Shown here: in pieces, positions 6,915 to 17,000 of the stretch
Position numbering within the stretch: position 1 is the stretch's first letter
Layout of the letters: each line of letters begins with the position of its first letter
Assembly (NCBI RefSeq): GCF_943736985.1
Contig: NZ_CALSFS010000017.1
Location: forward strand, 1 to 64,000
Origin: Clostridium sp. Marseille-Q2269
GTDB taxonomy: Bacteria; Bacillota; Clostridia; Clostridiales; Clostridiaceae
Length of the DNA stretch: 64,000 nt
Reading direction: 5' to 3'
Program-made: the position numbers and the translations under genes
Notes under the pieces: model-generated
Databases searched by the model: none
What the model was told of the DNA's origin: nothing
Seen by the model: only the letters and a program-made list of their open reading frames with translations

Positions 6915-7410
6915 CTATGACAATACCATAGTTAATAAAATTAGTTCTCCCTTGCTCTAGAGTCATACGATTAGCCGAACTATATCTAGAAGGTTCATCG
7001 TTCCCATCATCCTCCCAAAAACAGACAGGACAAATTTTATATTGTCCTCGTTCTTTTAATGTTTTATATTGACAACACGGACATGCTGATAAACTTTCTG
7101 GTTGACCTTCAACGGTAATTTCTTTTCTTAATATTACTGAAATCTTCTTAGACAAATACTCATTTTTCACACCTATAAACTCATATTTTAATGCCTCTAT
7201 CAATAATGGATTATATCTTGTGTTCATAACATCAAAACATGGCTCATCTGACTCAAGAAGTTCTGTCTGTAGTATTTCTGGTAATGCCTGAAATTCTGTA
7301 TCTTCACTATCAATTTGCCACCAATTAATTAGTAATTCTTCACGTTTTTCTTTAGTAATCATTGTTAGTTCATTCTTACAAATTATTGTAATAGCTTTTA
7401 TTCTGTCCAA
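6850..7410 (-). CDS. CPCC-family cysteine-rich protein, probable immunity for tip B
   Basis: The protein is 186 residues from TTG 7410, behind AAAGGAG placed directly after the toxin stop. Residues ~100-165 form the Cys_rich_CPCC domain: SACPCCQYKTL, YKICPVCFWEDDGND, then a conserved SANRMTLEQGRTNFINYG segment. The two CxxC pairs suggest a zinc ribbon. CPCC domains occur as predicted immunity modules beside polymorphic toxins (family knowledge). The N-terminal ~95 residues (WWQIDSEDTEFQ and following) are a separate helical part. The gene sits 17 bases downstream of the tip B toxin. The domain call is strong; the immunity role is inferred from position. Confidence 0.8.
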   Translation of the reverse strand: MDRIKAITIICKNELTMITKEKREELLINWWQIDSEDTEFQALPEILQTELLESDEPCFDVMNTRYNPLLIEALKYEFIGVKNEYLSKKISVILRKEITVEGQPESLSACPCCQYKTLKERGQYKICPVCFWEDDGNDEPSRYSSANRMTLEQGRTNFINYGIVIELGSSYIKTDSKERYYKESIG

Positions 7411-7427
7411 ATCACTTTTTCTCCTTT

Positions 7428-7945
7428 CTATTTTATTCCACTTAGTTGTTTTGCCAAGTTAACTGCTGCTTCAAATGGATCAGTATCTCTAAAGTCCGCC
7501 TTATAGAAAGTTCTGATTTCACGAGATCTTGCTTGACCTACAAGAACACGACGAGTTGACTCATCATATTTTATTATAAAATTACCGACTTTTGTTTCCC
7601 TAAATACAGAATTCGACTCAACTGCAAAATCTTTTGCTAACTTTAAATACTGATTTTGCGTGACATTTCCAAATTCATTACCATGCTTTATGAAGTGTTC
7701 TGCTAGTTCACCTTTACTGAAACCTTTCCATTTTACAGCTTCAGCCACTGCATTACCAAACTTCTGTAAATCCATTTTCAATAGGCCTTCAGCTTTATAC
7801 AGATTTTTAGCTTCCCTAGCGCCTTTTAAGCCATCTCCACCTATGCCTGTTAACATTTTAATTCCTTTTCCCAGTGAGAATAAGCTTAACAAACATACTA
7901 CTGGTGCAGTATCATTTCCATTTCATTAGGCTAAATCAAGGTTCA
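7428..7945 (-). pseudogene. Orphan Rhs tip B: CdiA/BECR-like RNase toxin
   Basis: Homology to the Rhs pre-tip begins near 7945 but is frameshifted there. The open frame starts around 7892 (LLSLFSLGKGIKMLTG), followed by the shared KMDLQKFG linker and a ~100-residue toxin. The toxin has KGELAEHFIKHGNEFG, QNQYLKLAKDF, NFIIKYDESTRRVLVG and REIRTFYKADF. The LAxHFxKHGxEFG ... YxxxAxxF ... GxIRTFYK layout is common to CdiA-type BECR-fold RNase toxins (inference from motif order). With no start and a broken pre-tip it cannot be secreted as it stands, but the toxin domain and its CPCC partner look intact. Confidence 0.65.
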
Positions 7946-8151
7946 GGTATATTTAATTTAATTCCCTGCTACGTCTATTTCATACTTATATTTATTGATA
8001 GTTATTTGTGTACTCAATCAAGTAAATATTCAACTAAATTTATACTATCATTCATATAATCTGCTAATGTAATTATATTACATTATGCATTCCTTCATAT
8101 AATTAATATTATAATAAATATTCTTCCTATAAACTTAAATATTAAATTAAT

Positions 8152-8197
8152 AATAAAAAAGAAACCCAGCAGTGACCAGTGTTAGTGGTGTGCTGGA
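8152..8197 (-). terminator. Cassette terminator, copy 2
   Basis: It is almost identical to 1273-1320: CCAGCA (8166-8171) with TGCTGG (8191-8196), followed on the minus strand by TTTCTTTTTTATTA. The similarity extends ~60 bases past the terminator, so it belongs to a duplicated boundary. It follows the SUKH gene. Confidence 0.8.
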
Positions 8198-8213
8198 TTA
8201 TTAAAAATCTTTA

Positions 8214-8711
8214 TTAATCTAATTCTATATTATCATAAGCATCTCCAAGTGGCTCAAAACTTTCTTCTAACCAATACCAGCTATAACCTTTGCTTTTTAT
8301 AAGATTAGATAACAGTTCTGTAAAATTCCTAGCAATAACAGGACATTCTCCAACAATTCCATGTCTATCCCAAAAACTATCATAACATTTACCTAACCTT
8401 TTTGAGTTCAAATCAATTGTAATATAATCTCCGTTACAATCCTCCCCAATAATATACCATTCTGAAGTAATATCTTCCTCGCATAATTCCCCTATAATTA
8501 TGGGATTATCTAATATAAATTTTTCTGGTGGAACTATATTAATAGCATAGCTTTCTCCTTCAAATAATGAAATTCCTCCACAAAGTTCATAAAATTCCTT
8601 TACATCTTCTGGCAATATATGTTTTTGATTTGGTATAGGTAATTTTTTTTGAGAATATACTTTACAATTAGGTAATGTCTTAATCTTTTCTATAAGCAAT
8701 TTAATATCCAC
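8214..8711 (-). CDS. SUKH (SMI1/KNR4) family immunity protein
   Basis: The protein is 165 residues from GTG 8711, with GAGGAC upstream. It has the SUKH layout: an N-terminal helix, LPEDVKEFYELCGGISLF, then NIVPPEKFILDNPII, WYIIGEDCNGDYITIDL, GKCYDSFWDRHGIVG and a C-terminal helix FTELLSNLIKSKGYSWYW. SUKH proteins are the most common immunity family in bacterial polymorphic toxin systems (family knowledge). Just upstream is only a toxin tail (8742-8875), so this is an orphan immunity gene. The duplicated cassette terminator follows. Confidence 0.8.
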   Translation of the reverse strand: MDIKLLIEKIKTLPNCKVYSQKKLPIPNQKHILPEDVKEFYELCGGISLFEGESYAINIVPPEKFILDNPIIIGELCEEDITSEWYIIGEDCNGDYITIDLNSKRLGKCYDSFWDRHGIVGECPVIARNFTELLSNLIKSKGYSWYWLEESFEPLGDAYDNIELD

Positions 8712-8741
8712 GAACGTACGTCCTCATATATCTATTTTTGT

Positions 8742-8875
8742 TCATATATATTGATTAAAGTGTTTATAATATCCTTTTGTTGCAACACCTAGAACTCCTG
8801 CTGTAGCAAATATTTTTTCACTTAGTCTTTGAACTTCTTGAGGGGAAACTTGCATCCAGTCAATATAGCTAATTC
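8742..8875 (-). pseudogene. Truncated toxin tail before the SUKH gene
   Basis: A minus-strand frame, without a start, reads SYIDWMQVSPQEVQRLSE, then TAGVLGVATKGYYKHFNQYI, ending at a TGA (8742-8744). A helical toxin end with a final YYKHFNQY is compatible with a SUKH-paired nuclease, but no family was identified. It begins right at the barstar stop. Confidence 0.45.
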
Positions 8876-9307
8876 TTAAATACAAAATTTTGAAAACATT
8901 GCTCCCTTCCCAAAAAGAAATGTTTTTAGTATAATTGGATTATCAACTCCATATTGTTCTAATAAGAGTTCCTTAGCTACTTCATTTATACATTGAATTA
9001 ACTTCTCGAATCTCTTCTTATCTTGTTTCATAAGTTCATTAGGATATTGCCAAAAAATCACTATTTTTTCATAATCTTGGTTATCAAGACCACCCCACAA
9101 TGAGTCCACAAAAGCATCAAAATTTACATTTCCTGACAATGGAGGGTCTAGCGGTAATCTATCTTTTATACAAACAAATAATTCATCAATAGTAGAAATT
9201 CTTTCTCCATTAATATAGTATATTTTATAATCCATATCTTCAATTTGCCTAATCGCAAATTCATAGTCATCTATATCAAAATAAAAAATTGTATTTAATT
9301 CTTTCAC
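8876..9307 (-). CDS. Barstar-like immunity protein of tip C
   Basis: The protein is 143 residues. I chose GTG 9307 because it is preceded by GAGGAG directly after the toxin TGA; the longer frame from 9370 is the toxin read out of frame. The sequence follows the barstar pattern: an N-terminal strand KELNTIFYFDI, a helix, YKIYYINGER, TIDELFVCIKDRLPL, the acidic NVNFDAFVDSLWGGLDNQD loop and VIFWQYPNEL. In barstar the corresponding acidic helix plugs the RNase active site. It is paired with a barnase-like toxin 11 bases upstream, an expected family match. The C-terminal 30 residues may be altered by the following junction. Confidence 0.75.
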   Translation of the reverse strand: MKELNTIFYFDIDDYEFAIRQIEDMDYKIYYINGERISTIDELFVCIKDRLPLDPPLSGNVNFDAFVDSLWGGLDNQDYEKIVIFWQYPNELMKQDKKRFEKLIQCINEVAKELLLEQYGVDNPIILKTFLFGKGAMFSKFCI

Positions 9308-9318
9308 TCTTCTACTCC

Positions 9319-10257
9319 TCACCTTATTCTTACAAATGCTGGCTTTGCTGCATCTCCATAATGAGTCCATGTATAATATAATTCACCTGTTTCTACATTT
9401 TGAACTATTCTTCTAGCACCAGCATTTGTAGTACCTACAGGTGGTGAAACTCTATACTCTACATATTTACCATTTGGTAAATACTGCTGATAGTTACCAA
9501 ATTTTATTCCCCATCTTTTTGCTAAACTACTGCTTGGTTTTGTGCCATTATCAATATACTTTAATGTATTTAATACTGCTTGTTCTTCCTCTAGTGGCAA
9601 GCTCTTAGGCATAATCCATGAGATTTTTTCCCCAGCATTACCAAACTTCTGTAAATTCATTTCCAATGGGCCCTTAGTAGCAATCTTATACAGATTTTTA
9701 CCTTCCCTAGCACCTTTTAAGCCATCTCCACCTATGCCTGTAACCATTTTAATTCCTTTTCCCAGTGGGAATAAGCTTAACAAACATGTTGCTGCCCCAA
9801 TATTATTTCCTTCGGCTAAGTCAAGTCCCAGTTCTATTACCCCTAATATTGTTACGGCTATTGCCGGAACTACCGGTATTGCAATGGCTGCTATTGATAC
9901 AATACCAACTATGGTTCGAATCATTTCCATTTTCTCTTTATCCTGGGCTATATTCCGAACCTGCCTAATTACTCTATGGGCTCCATTCTGTACACTTCTA
10001 CTAATACTTCTACCCCTATTACTAACCCATCTCCGTGCTTTCTGATAAGTTCTTCTTGCAGTATTTGTGAATCCTCTATAACACATTTCTAACATAATTA
10101 CTGGCAGACCTAACAAATCTTTTTACTCCACTAACAACTGCTGATGCTACTCTTTTTACTCCACTAACTATTTTTCTAACTGCTGATACTACAACTCTCT
10201 TAGTTGCGTTCCATGCATTTCTTATCCAATTAAACATGTTCCATCTTGATCTATAGC
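9319..10257 (-). pseudogene. Orphan Rhs tip C: barnase-like ribonuclease, frameshifted pre-tip
   Basis: This is a copy of the Rhs pre-tip (10257 downwards) followed by a different toxin. Relative to the full gene it has lost one base near 10240 and gained one A near 10083, so the pre-tip is split into frames; the last open frame is 9319-10116. After an IATKGPLEMNLQKFG linker comes a ~100-residue microbial ribonuclease (barnase/N1/T1) domain: AVLNTLKYIDNGTKPS, RWGIKFGNYQQYLP, YVEYRVSPP, ARRIVQN, YYTWTHYGD and a final FVRIR. The Glu of VEYRV, the Arg of ARRIV and the His of THYG line up with barnase Glu73, Arg87 and His102, so the catalytic centre appears intact. Barstar follows. Confidence 0.75.
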
Positions 10258-10297
10258 AAAATATCTCATCTATTTATTTGATATAATTGCTAATTGA

Positions 10298-10384
10298 GAA
10301 ATTATCAATGAAGAATTTTTAGAAGATATTATGCCGTGGGCAAGCAGCCTTCCGGCTTTTGTGAGGACTGTGAAAAATAAATAG
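10298..10384 (+). mobile_element. Transposase C-terminal scar (IS66-like?)
   Basis: A plus-strand frame of 28 codons, opening right after a TGA, reads EIINEEFLEDIMPWASSL and then FVRTVKNK. The LPWS-x-LP-like ending resembles IS66-family TnpC C-termini. It is locally GC-richer than its surroundings. It lies just outside the truncated left end of tip C, so an insertion may have cut that cassette. Confidence 0.35.
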
Positions 10385-10409
10385 AATGATTTTCCTATAA
10401 ATTTAAGTA

Positions 10410-10459
10410 TTAAATTTTAAAAACCTGTAAATGTGTAGATTTTTTCTACTACAGGGTTT
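10410..10459 (-). terminator. Terminator downstream of the Imm8 gene
   Basis: AAACCTGT (10421-10428) pairs with ACAGGGTTT (10451-10459), with inner GTAGA/TCTAC. T5 and T4 runs follow on the minus strand. Nothing else was recognised in the rest of 10385-10693. Confidence 0.6.
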
Positions 10460-10693
10460 ATTTTAGCATGAAATAAATTGTATTTATAGGCGTCGATTCT
10501 TTGACGCTTACTTAACTACTCATATATATTAACTGATAAAAATAATGAACCAACCTACTTAAATTTCAGCTGATTCATTTCATGTTTTCACTGCATTATT
10601 ATAATTATGCAGTCTTAAATTATCTTACTTTTATTGATTTAATACTATTCTTCTATTATTAATTTTTATGCAGTTAAAAGAATTTTTTTGCAG

Positions 10694-11020
10694 TTACATT
10701 TGATTTTTAAAATAAACACTAACTTCATCAAAAATATCATACTTATTATCTTCTGAAATTTTTCTATCAATTAATTTTTCTATTTTATTACATACTGAGT
10801 TCTTATTATAATCATTCATAATAAAATATCCTTTTCCTATCTCAACTGCATCTCTCACCAACATTTTTTGAAGTTTTTTAGGGCTAACAATATCAAAAGA
10901 ATAGATTTCTGCTCCTATTTCATCTTTAAAACCAATATCTACTTGACATGATATGAAAAAATCATCTATATCATCCCATATTTCATTAATTACATTATAA
11001 GCTTTTATTTCTAATTTCAT
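10694..11020 (-). CDS. Imm8-like immunity protein for the active Rhs tip
   Basis: The protein is 108 residues from ATG 11020. Its TAGGAGA ribosome site contains the stop codon of the Rhs gene, so the two are tightly coupled. The central part CQVDIGFKDEIGAEIYSFDI, then VSPKKLQKML and GKGYFIMNDYN, fits the immunity protein 8 pattern (IG-x-E-x-F-x-V-x-P-x-L). It should neutralise the toxin tip at residues ~2585-2708 of the Rhs protein. The terminator at ~10,410-10,459 closes the unit. The family call is moderate; the partner relation is strong from position. Confidence 0.7.
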   Translation of the reverse strand: MKLEIKAYNVINEIWDDIDDFFISCQVDIGFKDEIGAEIYSFDIVSPKKLQKMLVRDAVEIGKGYFIMNDYNKNSVCNKIEKLIDRKISEDNKYDIFDEVSVYFKNQM

Positions 11021-11030
11021 TTTTAATCTC

Positions 11031-14000
11031 CTATTTACCTAAAATATCAATATGGACATTCTTTAATTCTTTATTTGTTATGTCCCCGAATTCATTGATA
11101 TACTTGTAGTTTTCTGTGAAGTTAGCTCTCCACATTCCTTCTTTAGGTTTATATTGCATTCTAAAGGCTCTCATTCCATCACTACTTGAGTACCCAATTA
11201 CATTACCTGCATTATCAGTTATTGTTTTATACCCTTCACCAACCCAAGACTTACCTGTATTTAATGCTATTTCTTCTGTAGCACTTCCAAGTGTAGTTAA
11301 TCCTTTATCTATTTGTTTTATTCCTAATATTGTTTGAACTTCATTTAGATTATCAACATAGTTAGGATGCCACCATTTTGATTTCACAACATTATCCATT
11401 TGTTTAGTAGCAATCTTATACAGATTTTTACCTTCCCTAGCACCTTTTAAGCCATCTCCACCTATGCCTGTGACCATTTTAATACCTTTACCCATTGGGA
11501 ATAAGCATAGTAAATTCATTGCTGCAGACTTATTATCTCCTGCTGCTAAATCAAGACCCACTTCTATTACCCCTAATACTGCTACAGCTATTGCCGGGAC
11601 TACCGGTATTGCAATGGCTGCTATGGATGCAATACCTACTATGGTTCGAATCATTTCCATTTTCTCTTTATCCTGAGCTATATTCCGAACCTGCCTAATT
11701 ACTCTATGGGCTCCATTCTGTACACTTCTACTAATACTTCTACCCGTATTGTTAACCCATCTCCGTGCCCTCTGGTAAGTTCTTGTTGCAGTATTTGTGA
11801 ATCCTCTATACACATTTCTAACATAATTACTGGCAGACCTAACAAATCTTTTTACTCCACTAACAACTGCTGATGCTACTCTTTTTACTGCACTAACTAC
11901 TTTTCTAACTCCTGTTACTACAGCTCTCTTAGTTGCGTTCCATGCATTTCTTATCCATCCGAACATATTTCCATCTTCATCTATAGCATTTACTGGATTG
12001 TTTCCACAATATGCAAATAAATTATGTGAAAGTATCTCTCCAGTTTTTCCTGCCATTGCATCTGCACTTATAAATCTTCCTAAATCTGGATTGTAATATC
12101 TAGATTTTAAATAATATAGTCCTGTTTCATTATCATATCTATATCCTTTATATCTATATGGATTCTTTACTCCTAAGGTATCCTTTAGTTCTCCTTCTAT
12201 ACCTAAAAGTTTACCCCAGCTATCATAAGTGTAAGATACTACTACTTTTCCAGTGGCATCTGATAATGCAATTATATCATTTTCTGCATTTCTTATATAG
12301 TAATATTCCTGACCTCTAAAATTTAAACTTACAAGTCTATCATCACCATCATAAGTGTAATAGATTTCTTCTTCTTCTCCATCATTATTATATATTAATT
12401 CATAGGTTACTTTATCGTCAACCACATGATAATATATATCTTCATCATCTGTTATTTTTCTTGTACGGATACCTTCATCATCATATTCAAATTGTATGTT
12501 TTTCCCATTGCCTTTTATTCCTGTTAAGTGTCTTCCTGCTTCCCAATCAAAGGTATATCCATCATACTTTGTAAAGTTACCTATACCATCTGAAGATACT
12601 TCTTTTGTTGTAGTTTTTCCATCCTTTGTAATTTCTATTTTTGTTAATTTATCTTTCCAGTTGTCATCTTCATATTTATAATTATAAATTGACTCTGGAG
12701 AACTGCTATTTAAATCTTTTTGCGTAGTATATTTGTATGTTTTTTTAGTTGTTACATTTCCTCCAGCATCATAATCATAAACTACAGTTTTGTCTATTAT
12801 TTTGTTATCTTCTCTTATTAATTGATCAGCTTCATCGTAATAGTATTTTATCTTTTTCTCATTAGAAGCTCCTTTATTATATACAGCTTCATCTATATTT
12901 TCATTAGCATCATAACTATATTCTATTTTATTTCCATTATTATTTACTGTTTTTACAAGATTAGTTGTAGAATTAGAATCTTTACCTTTTTCATATTCAT
13001 ATCCAACATTTAATTTTCCCTTGGAAGTATTTAAATTTTTTCCTACTAATCTCCCTAAATTATCATAGTTATAATTTATATTTGTATATGAATTTGTAGC
13101 GTCTTTTCCTTCTTTAAATAAGTCGTTTATTTCTTCATCTTTAATAGCTTCCTTACAGTAGTTAAAGTTTTTAGTATATCCGTTAATTTGATACTTGCCT
13201 GGCACACTACTTCCCACGCCGGTAATGCATCCACTAAAATCTTTAAAATCTTCTGTAGTTTTTTCCATAGAGCTTTTATCCAAATAAATTTTGCATTTTA
13301 ATACTTTTCCCTCTAACTGCCATCTTACTGCAGCAAAATGCCATGCATTAGAAGTTACAACATCATTTAATGTAATAACATTATTAAACTTACCATCATT
13401 CTTTATTACTCCTAAATTTAATTTATTATTTGAATCTATATAAAGGTTTAATAATGCTTTATCCGTTTCATTACTTAAAATAAGTCTTGAGTTTTTTGTG
13501 CCTGTTCCCTTGGTATTAAACCATACAGACATAGTTCCTGCCGTCTTTTGCGGAGTAAGCTTATATAGTGTTCTTGTACCATCTGATTGTGATGATGTAT
13601 ATGGTGAAGCGTATGGTTTATCTTCTACCTGAACCTTATCAAACCTTATCTTGTCATTATCTTTTACAGGACCTCTAACTGCAACCAATAGTTTTTTTGC
13701 ACTTTTGGGTACTGTAAATGTACTATCTATTCTTGTCCATTTATTATTTTCTATAGTATGATTTTTTATAGTATAAGAATTTGGTATTTCTTTATTATTT
13801 GCATCATAGGCACTGATTGATATTACCGGTTGCGCATTTCCTATTCTTTTTGCAAAAGCACTTACATTGTATTGTTTAGCTTCCGAAAGTGGTGCAGCTA
13901 AATTATAATATTGATATGTTACTATATTAGTTCCTTTTTTAGTACTAGGATTACTATCATATATTTCTAAGCACTTAGTTCCATCTAATCCATCTTTCAC

Positions 14001-17000
14001 AATTCTAGATTTCCCAGATAATTTACTCCAATCACTTGACCTCCAGTTAGCTAAATCACTTTCAAAAGAACTATTATTTAATAAATTTTTTGTTCCTTCA
14101 TAATTTGATAACGCATTTTCTCCCTGTGTTTCAAATATACTATTGCTAGTATAAGCAGATGTTCCATTAAGACCAGAAGTACTATTATTTAAAGGAAATT
14201 TTTCACCCTTAGTCTCTTTATTTTGTCCTCTGTTATAATTAACATTAGTTAGTTTATTATCAGCATTATAACTATAGTTCGTTGCATAATCTCTACCATA
14301 TATTTTTTCAAATATTGTCTTTATATTATTATTATCATCATAATTATACTTAGTAATTTCTCCATCAGAATTATTTATTTCTGTGATTCTGTTAGATAAA
14401 TCGTAACTATATTTATACAACACATCATTTTCGATATCCTTTTTTAATGCCAAATTTCCATCTGCATCATAATTATAATTAAACTTTTCTACCTCTTTAC
14501 CATCTTTTCCATATGATTGTGAGCTAACTCTATGAAAATCATCATATCCATATTTTATATGTTGATTATTTCCGAGATTCTCTTTTAAAACTTGACCTGA
14601 ATCATCATCATATTCAGTACTAGTCAAATTTTGTTTATTTTTTCCTACTGTTACAGAAGAATTTCTTCCAAAATTATCATAATTAAAGTTATATTCAAAT
14701 CCATTATGTTTTATAGAAGATAATTGATCTTCATCATTGTAACTATAGTCATTTCTAACTACTTTACCATTTACATTCTTCTCAACATCTTTTAATCTAT
14801 CAACTGAATCATAGTTATTTGTTATAGCTGACCCTTTAGCATCTTTAACGCTTTTTAAATTTCCTTTAGTTGTATCATAATCATAAGTTACTGTATTCCC
14901 TCTAGAGTCTTTAACAGTCTTTATATAGTTTCCATCCTCAGTATATGTAGACTCTGTATTTATAGAAAGATTTTCATCTCCTACTTTTGCTTTAATAGGA
15001 TTTCCATTTTTATCATAATCAAAAGAATATACCACATTTTCACCAGATATAGCATGAGTTAAATTATTTTTATCATCATAATTATACCTATAATTACTGC
15101 CATCTGGATTTACTTTATCTATCAATTCATTTTTCTCATTATATTGAAATTTAGATTCTTTTCCTGCTAAGTCCTTTACAGATACTATGTTTCCTTTTTC
15201 ATCATATTTATAGCTTACTCCAAATTCTTCTCTATACATCTGAATTGCATCAAAATAAGCTTTGTTCTCATTATTGTAATATATACAATAAACCTTAACG
15301 CTTTTATAATCATTATCTGCTATTATCCTATCACAGATATATTGCCATTGGGATGAATCCTCATTAAAAGATATAGGCTTCCAATCAAACTTTCCATCAT
15401 ATCTTTCAAAACCTACATCTAAAGCAAAATAACGCCTTGATTTTAAAGCTACAGAATTAGCTTTAGCCCATCCACCTAATACAAATACATCACCTTTTTT
15501 ACCGGATAAATTTAGAGATTGATATACATTTTTTTCTTTTGCTCCATCTCCATTTATAAAAAAAGCTGTTCTTTCTTTATCTAAGTTATTGGGATATGTA
15601 GTATCACTTTTATCTAAGGTAACTAACTTATCTTCTGCTGTACAATTTGGACTTTTACTCCAATAATCTTGTCCAATAAAGTTGGAATTTTCAACTAGAT
15701 TATATCTATTAGCCACTACTCCTTCTTCCATTTGTAAACAGTCAAAATATGCAGTTCCTGTTTCTTCTATTACACCAGCTCTAGCATATACAGTATTACT
15801 AGCAGCATCTTTTGGTAACTCAAAGGCTATTTCATTTCTTATCCAATCATTATTTCCACTTAAAAATTTGGACTCTTCAGTTTCCCATTTTCCATCTTTG
15901 TTTTGATAGTTTATAAATATGGCTGCTCCTTTTTTACTTGAATTTGATATATCTTTTGTAGCCATATAAGCTGAAAAAGTATATTTTTTCCCTTTTTCTA
16001 AATTTAGTTCTTGACTATAAAAATGTCTACTATCTTTATTATTTTTGGTTATTTTTAATGATCTCTTTCCTGAATAATTAACAATGGGATCAAACTGTCC
16101 TACCCCTTGAGAGCTTCCCCATTTATCAACTTTCCACTTATCATCATACTCTGCATTATGATTTTTCAAAAAGTTTGTTATTGTTTTTTGCAACTTAGAT
16201 TCCAATGTAAGTTTATTAGAACTTATCTCACTAGAATATTTATAATAAAGTGCTTGTCCATTTTCGTCTCGCACAGAAATTGTATTACCTTGATTATTAA
16301 ATTGATATATTTCCTTTTTATTTATTTCTTGTCCCTTTTTATTTATATTTTTAAATTCGGTAACATTATAACCATATTTTAAATTAAGACTTGTTCCTAA
16401 TTCATTGTTCATTCCATATTCAGTTATCTTAGATATTCTATTGGAACTTCCAGGATAATAGCTGTACTTAAAAGCTGAACCATTTACATTTTTAACTGTT
16501 TCTAACCTATTATTTTTACTATTGTATAAATATTGGGTCTTCTTCCCATCTATATAGGTTATTTGGGATAGCTTTCCACCATTATAAGCAAAAGTAGCCA
16601 CTACTCTTCCTTTAGGATATTCTATACTCTTTAAATAACCACTATCATATACATTTAAAAATACTTCTCTACCAGCCCCATCTATTATTTTGGTTAGTGT
16701 AGCACCATTGTAAGAAAGAGTTATAGTGTTGTCACTCTTATCTTTTAATTTATATAAATATCCACTTTTTAAAAAAATAAGCTTATTATTATCTTTATCT
16801 GTAACTGTATATGTATTTAGTGCATCTTGAGGTGTAACTTTTAAATTTAAATCTATGCCAGTTTCATCCTCATATAAATTTTTAGATTTATTTAATTTAA
16901 AATAGTGTTTAGTGCCATCTTCATCTGTATAAATATATTTTTCATTTTTATACTCAATTCTTTGACTTAAATTTAGTCTAAATCCATTACCATATCCCTT

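Noticed and set aside
9307..9370. Longer start (9370) for the barstar-like gene
   Set aside because: The added 21 residues overlap the barnase-like toxin's catalytic end out of frame.
11116..11698. Several plus-strand ORFs opposite the Rhs end, repeated at 1974-2346, 7660-7929 and 9542-10045
   Set aside because: They are antisense shadows of the duplicated pre-tip; their repetition only reflects the cassette duplication.
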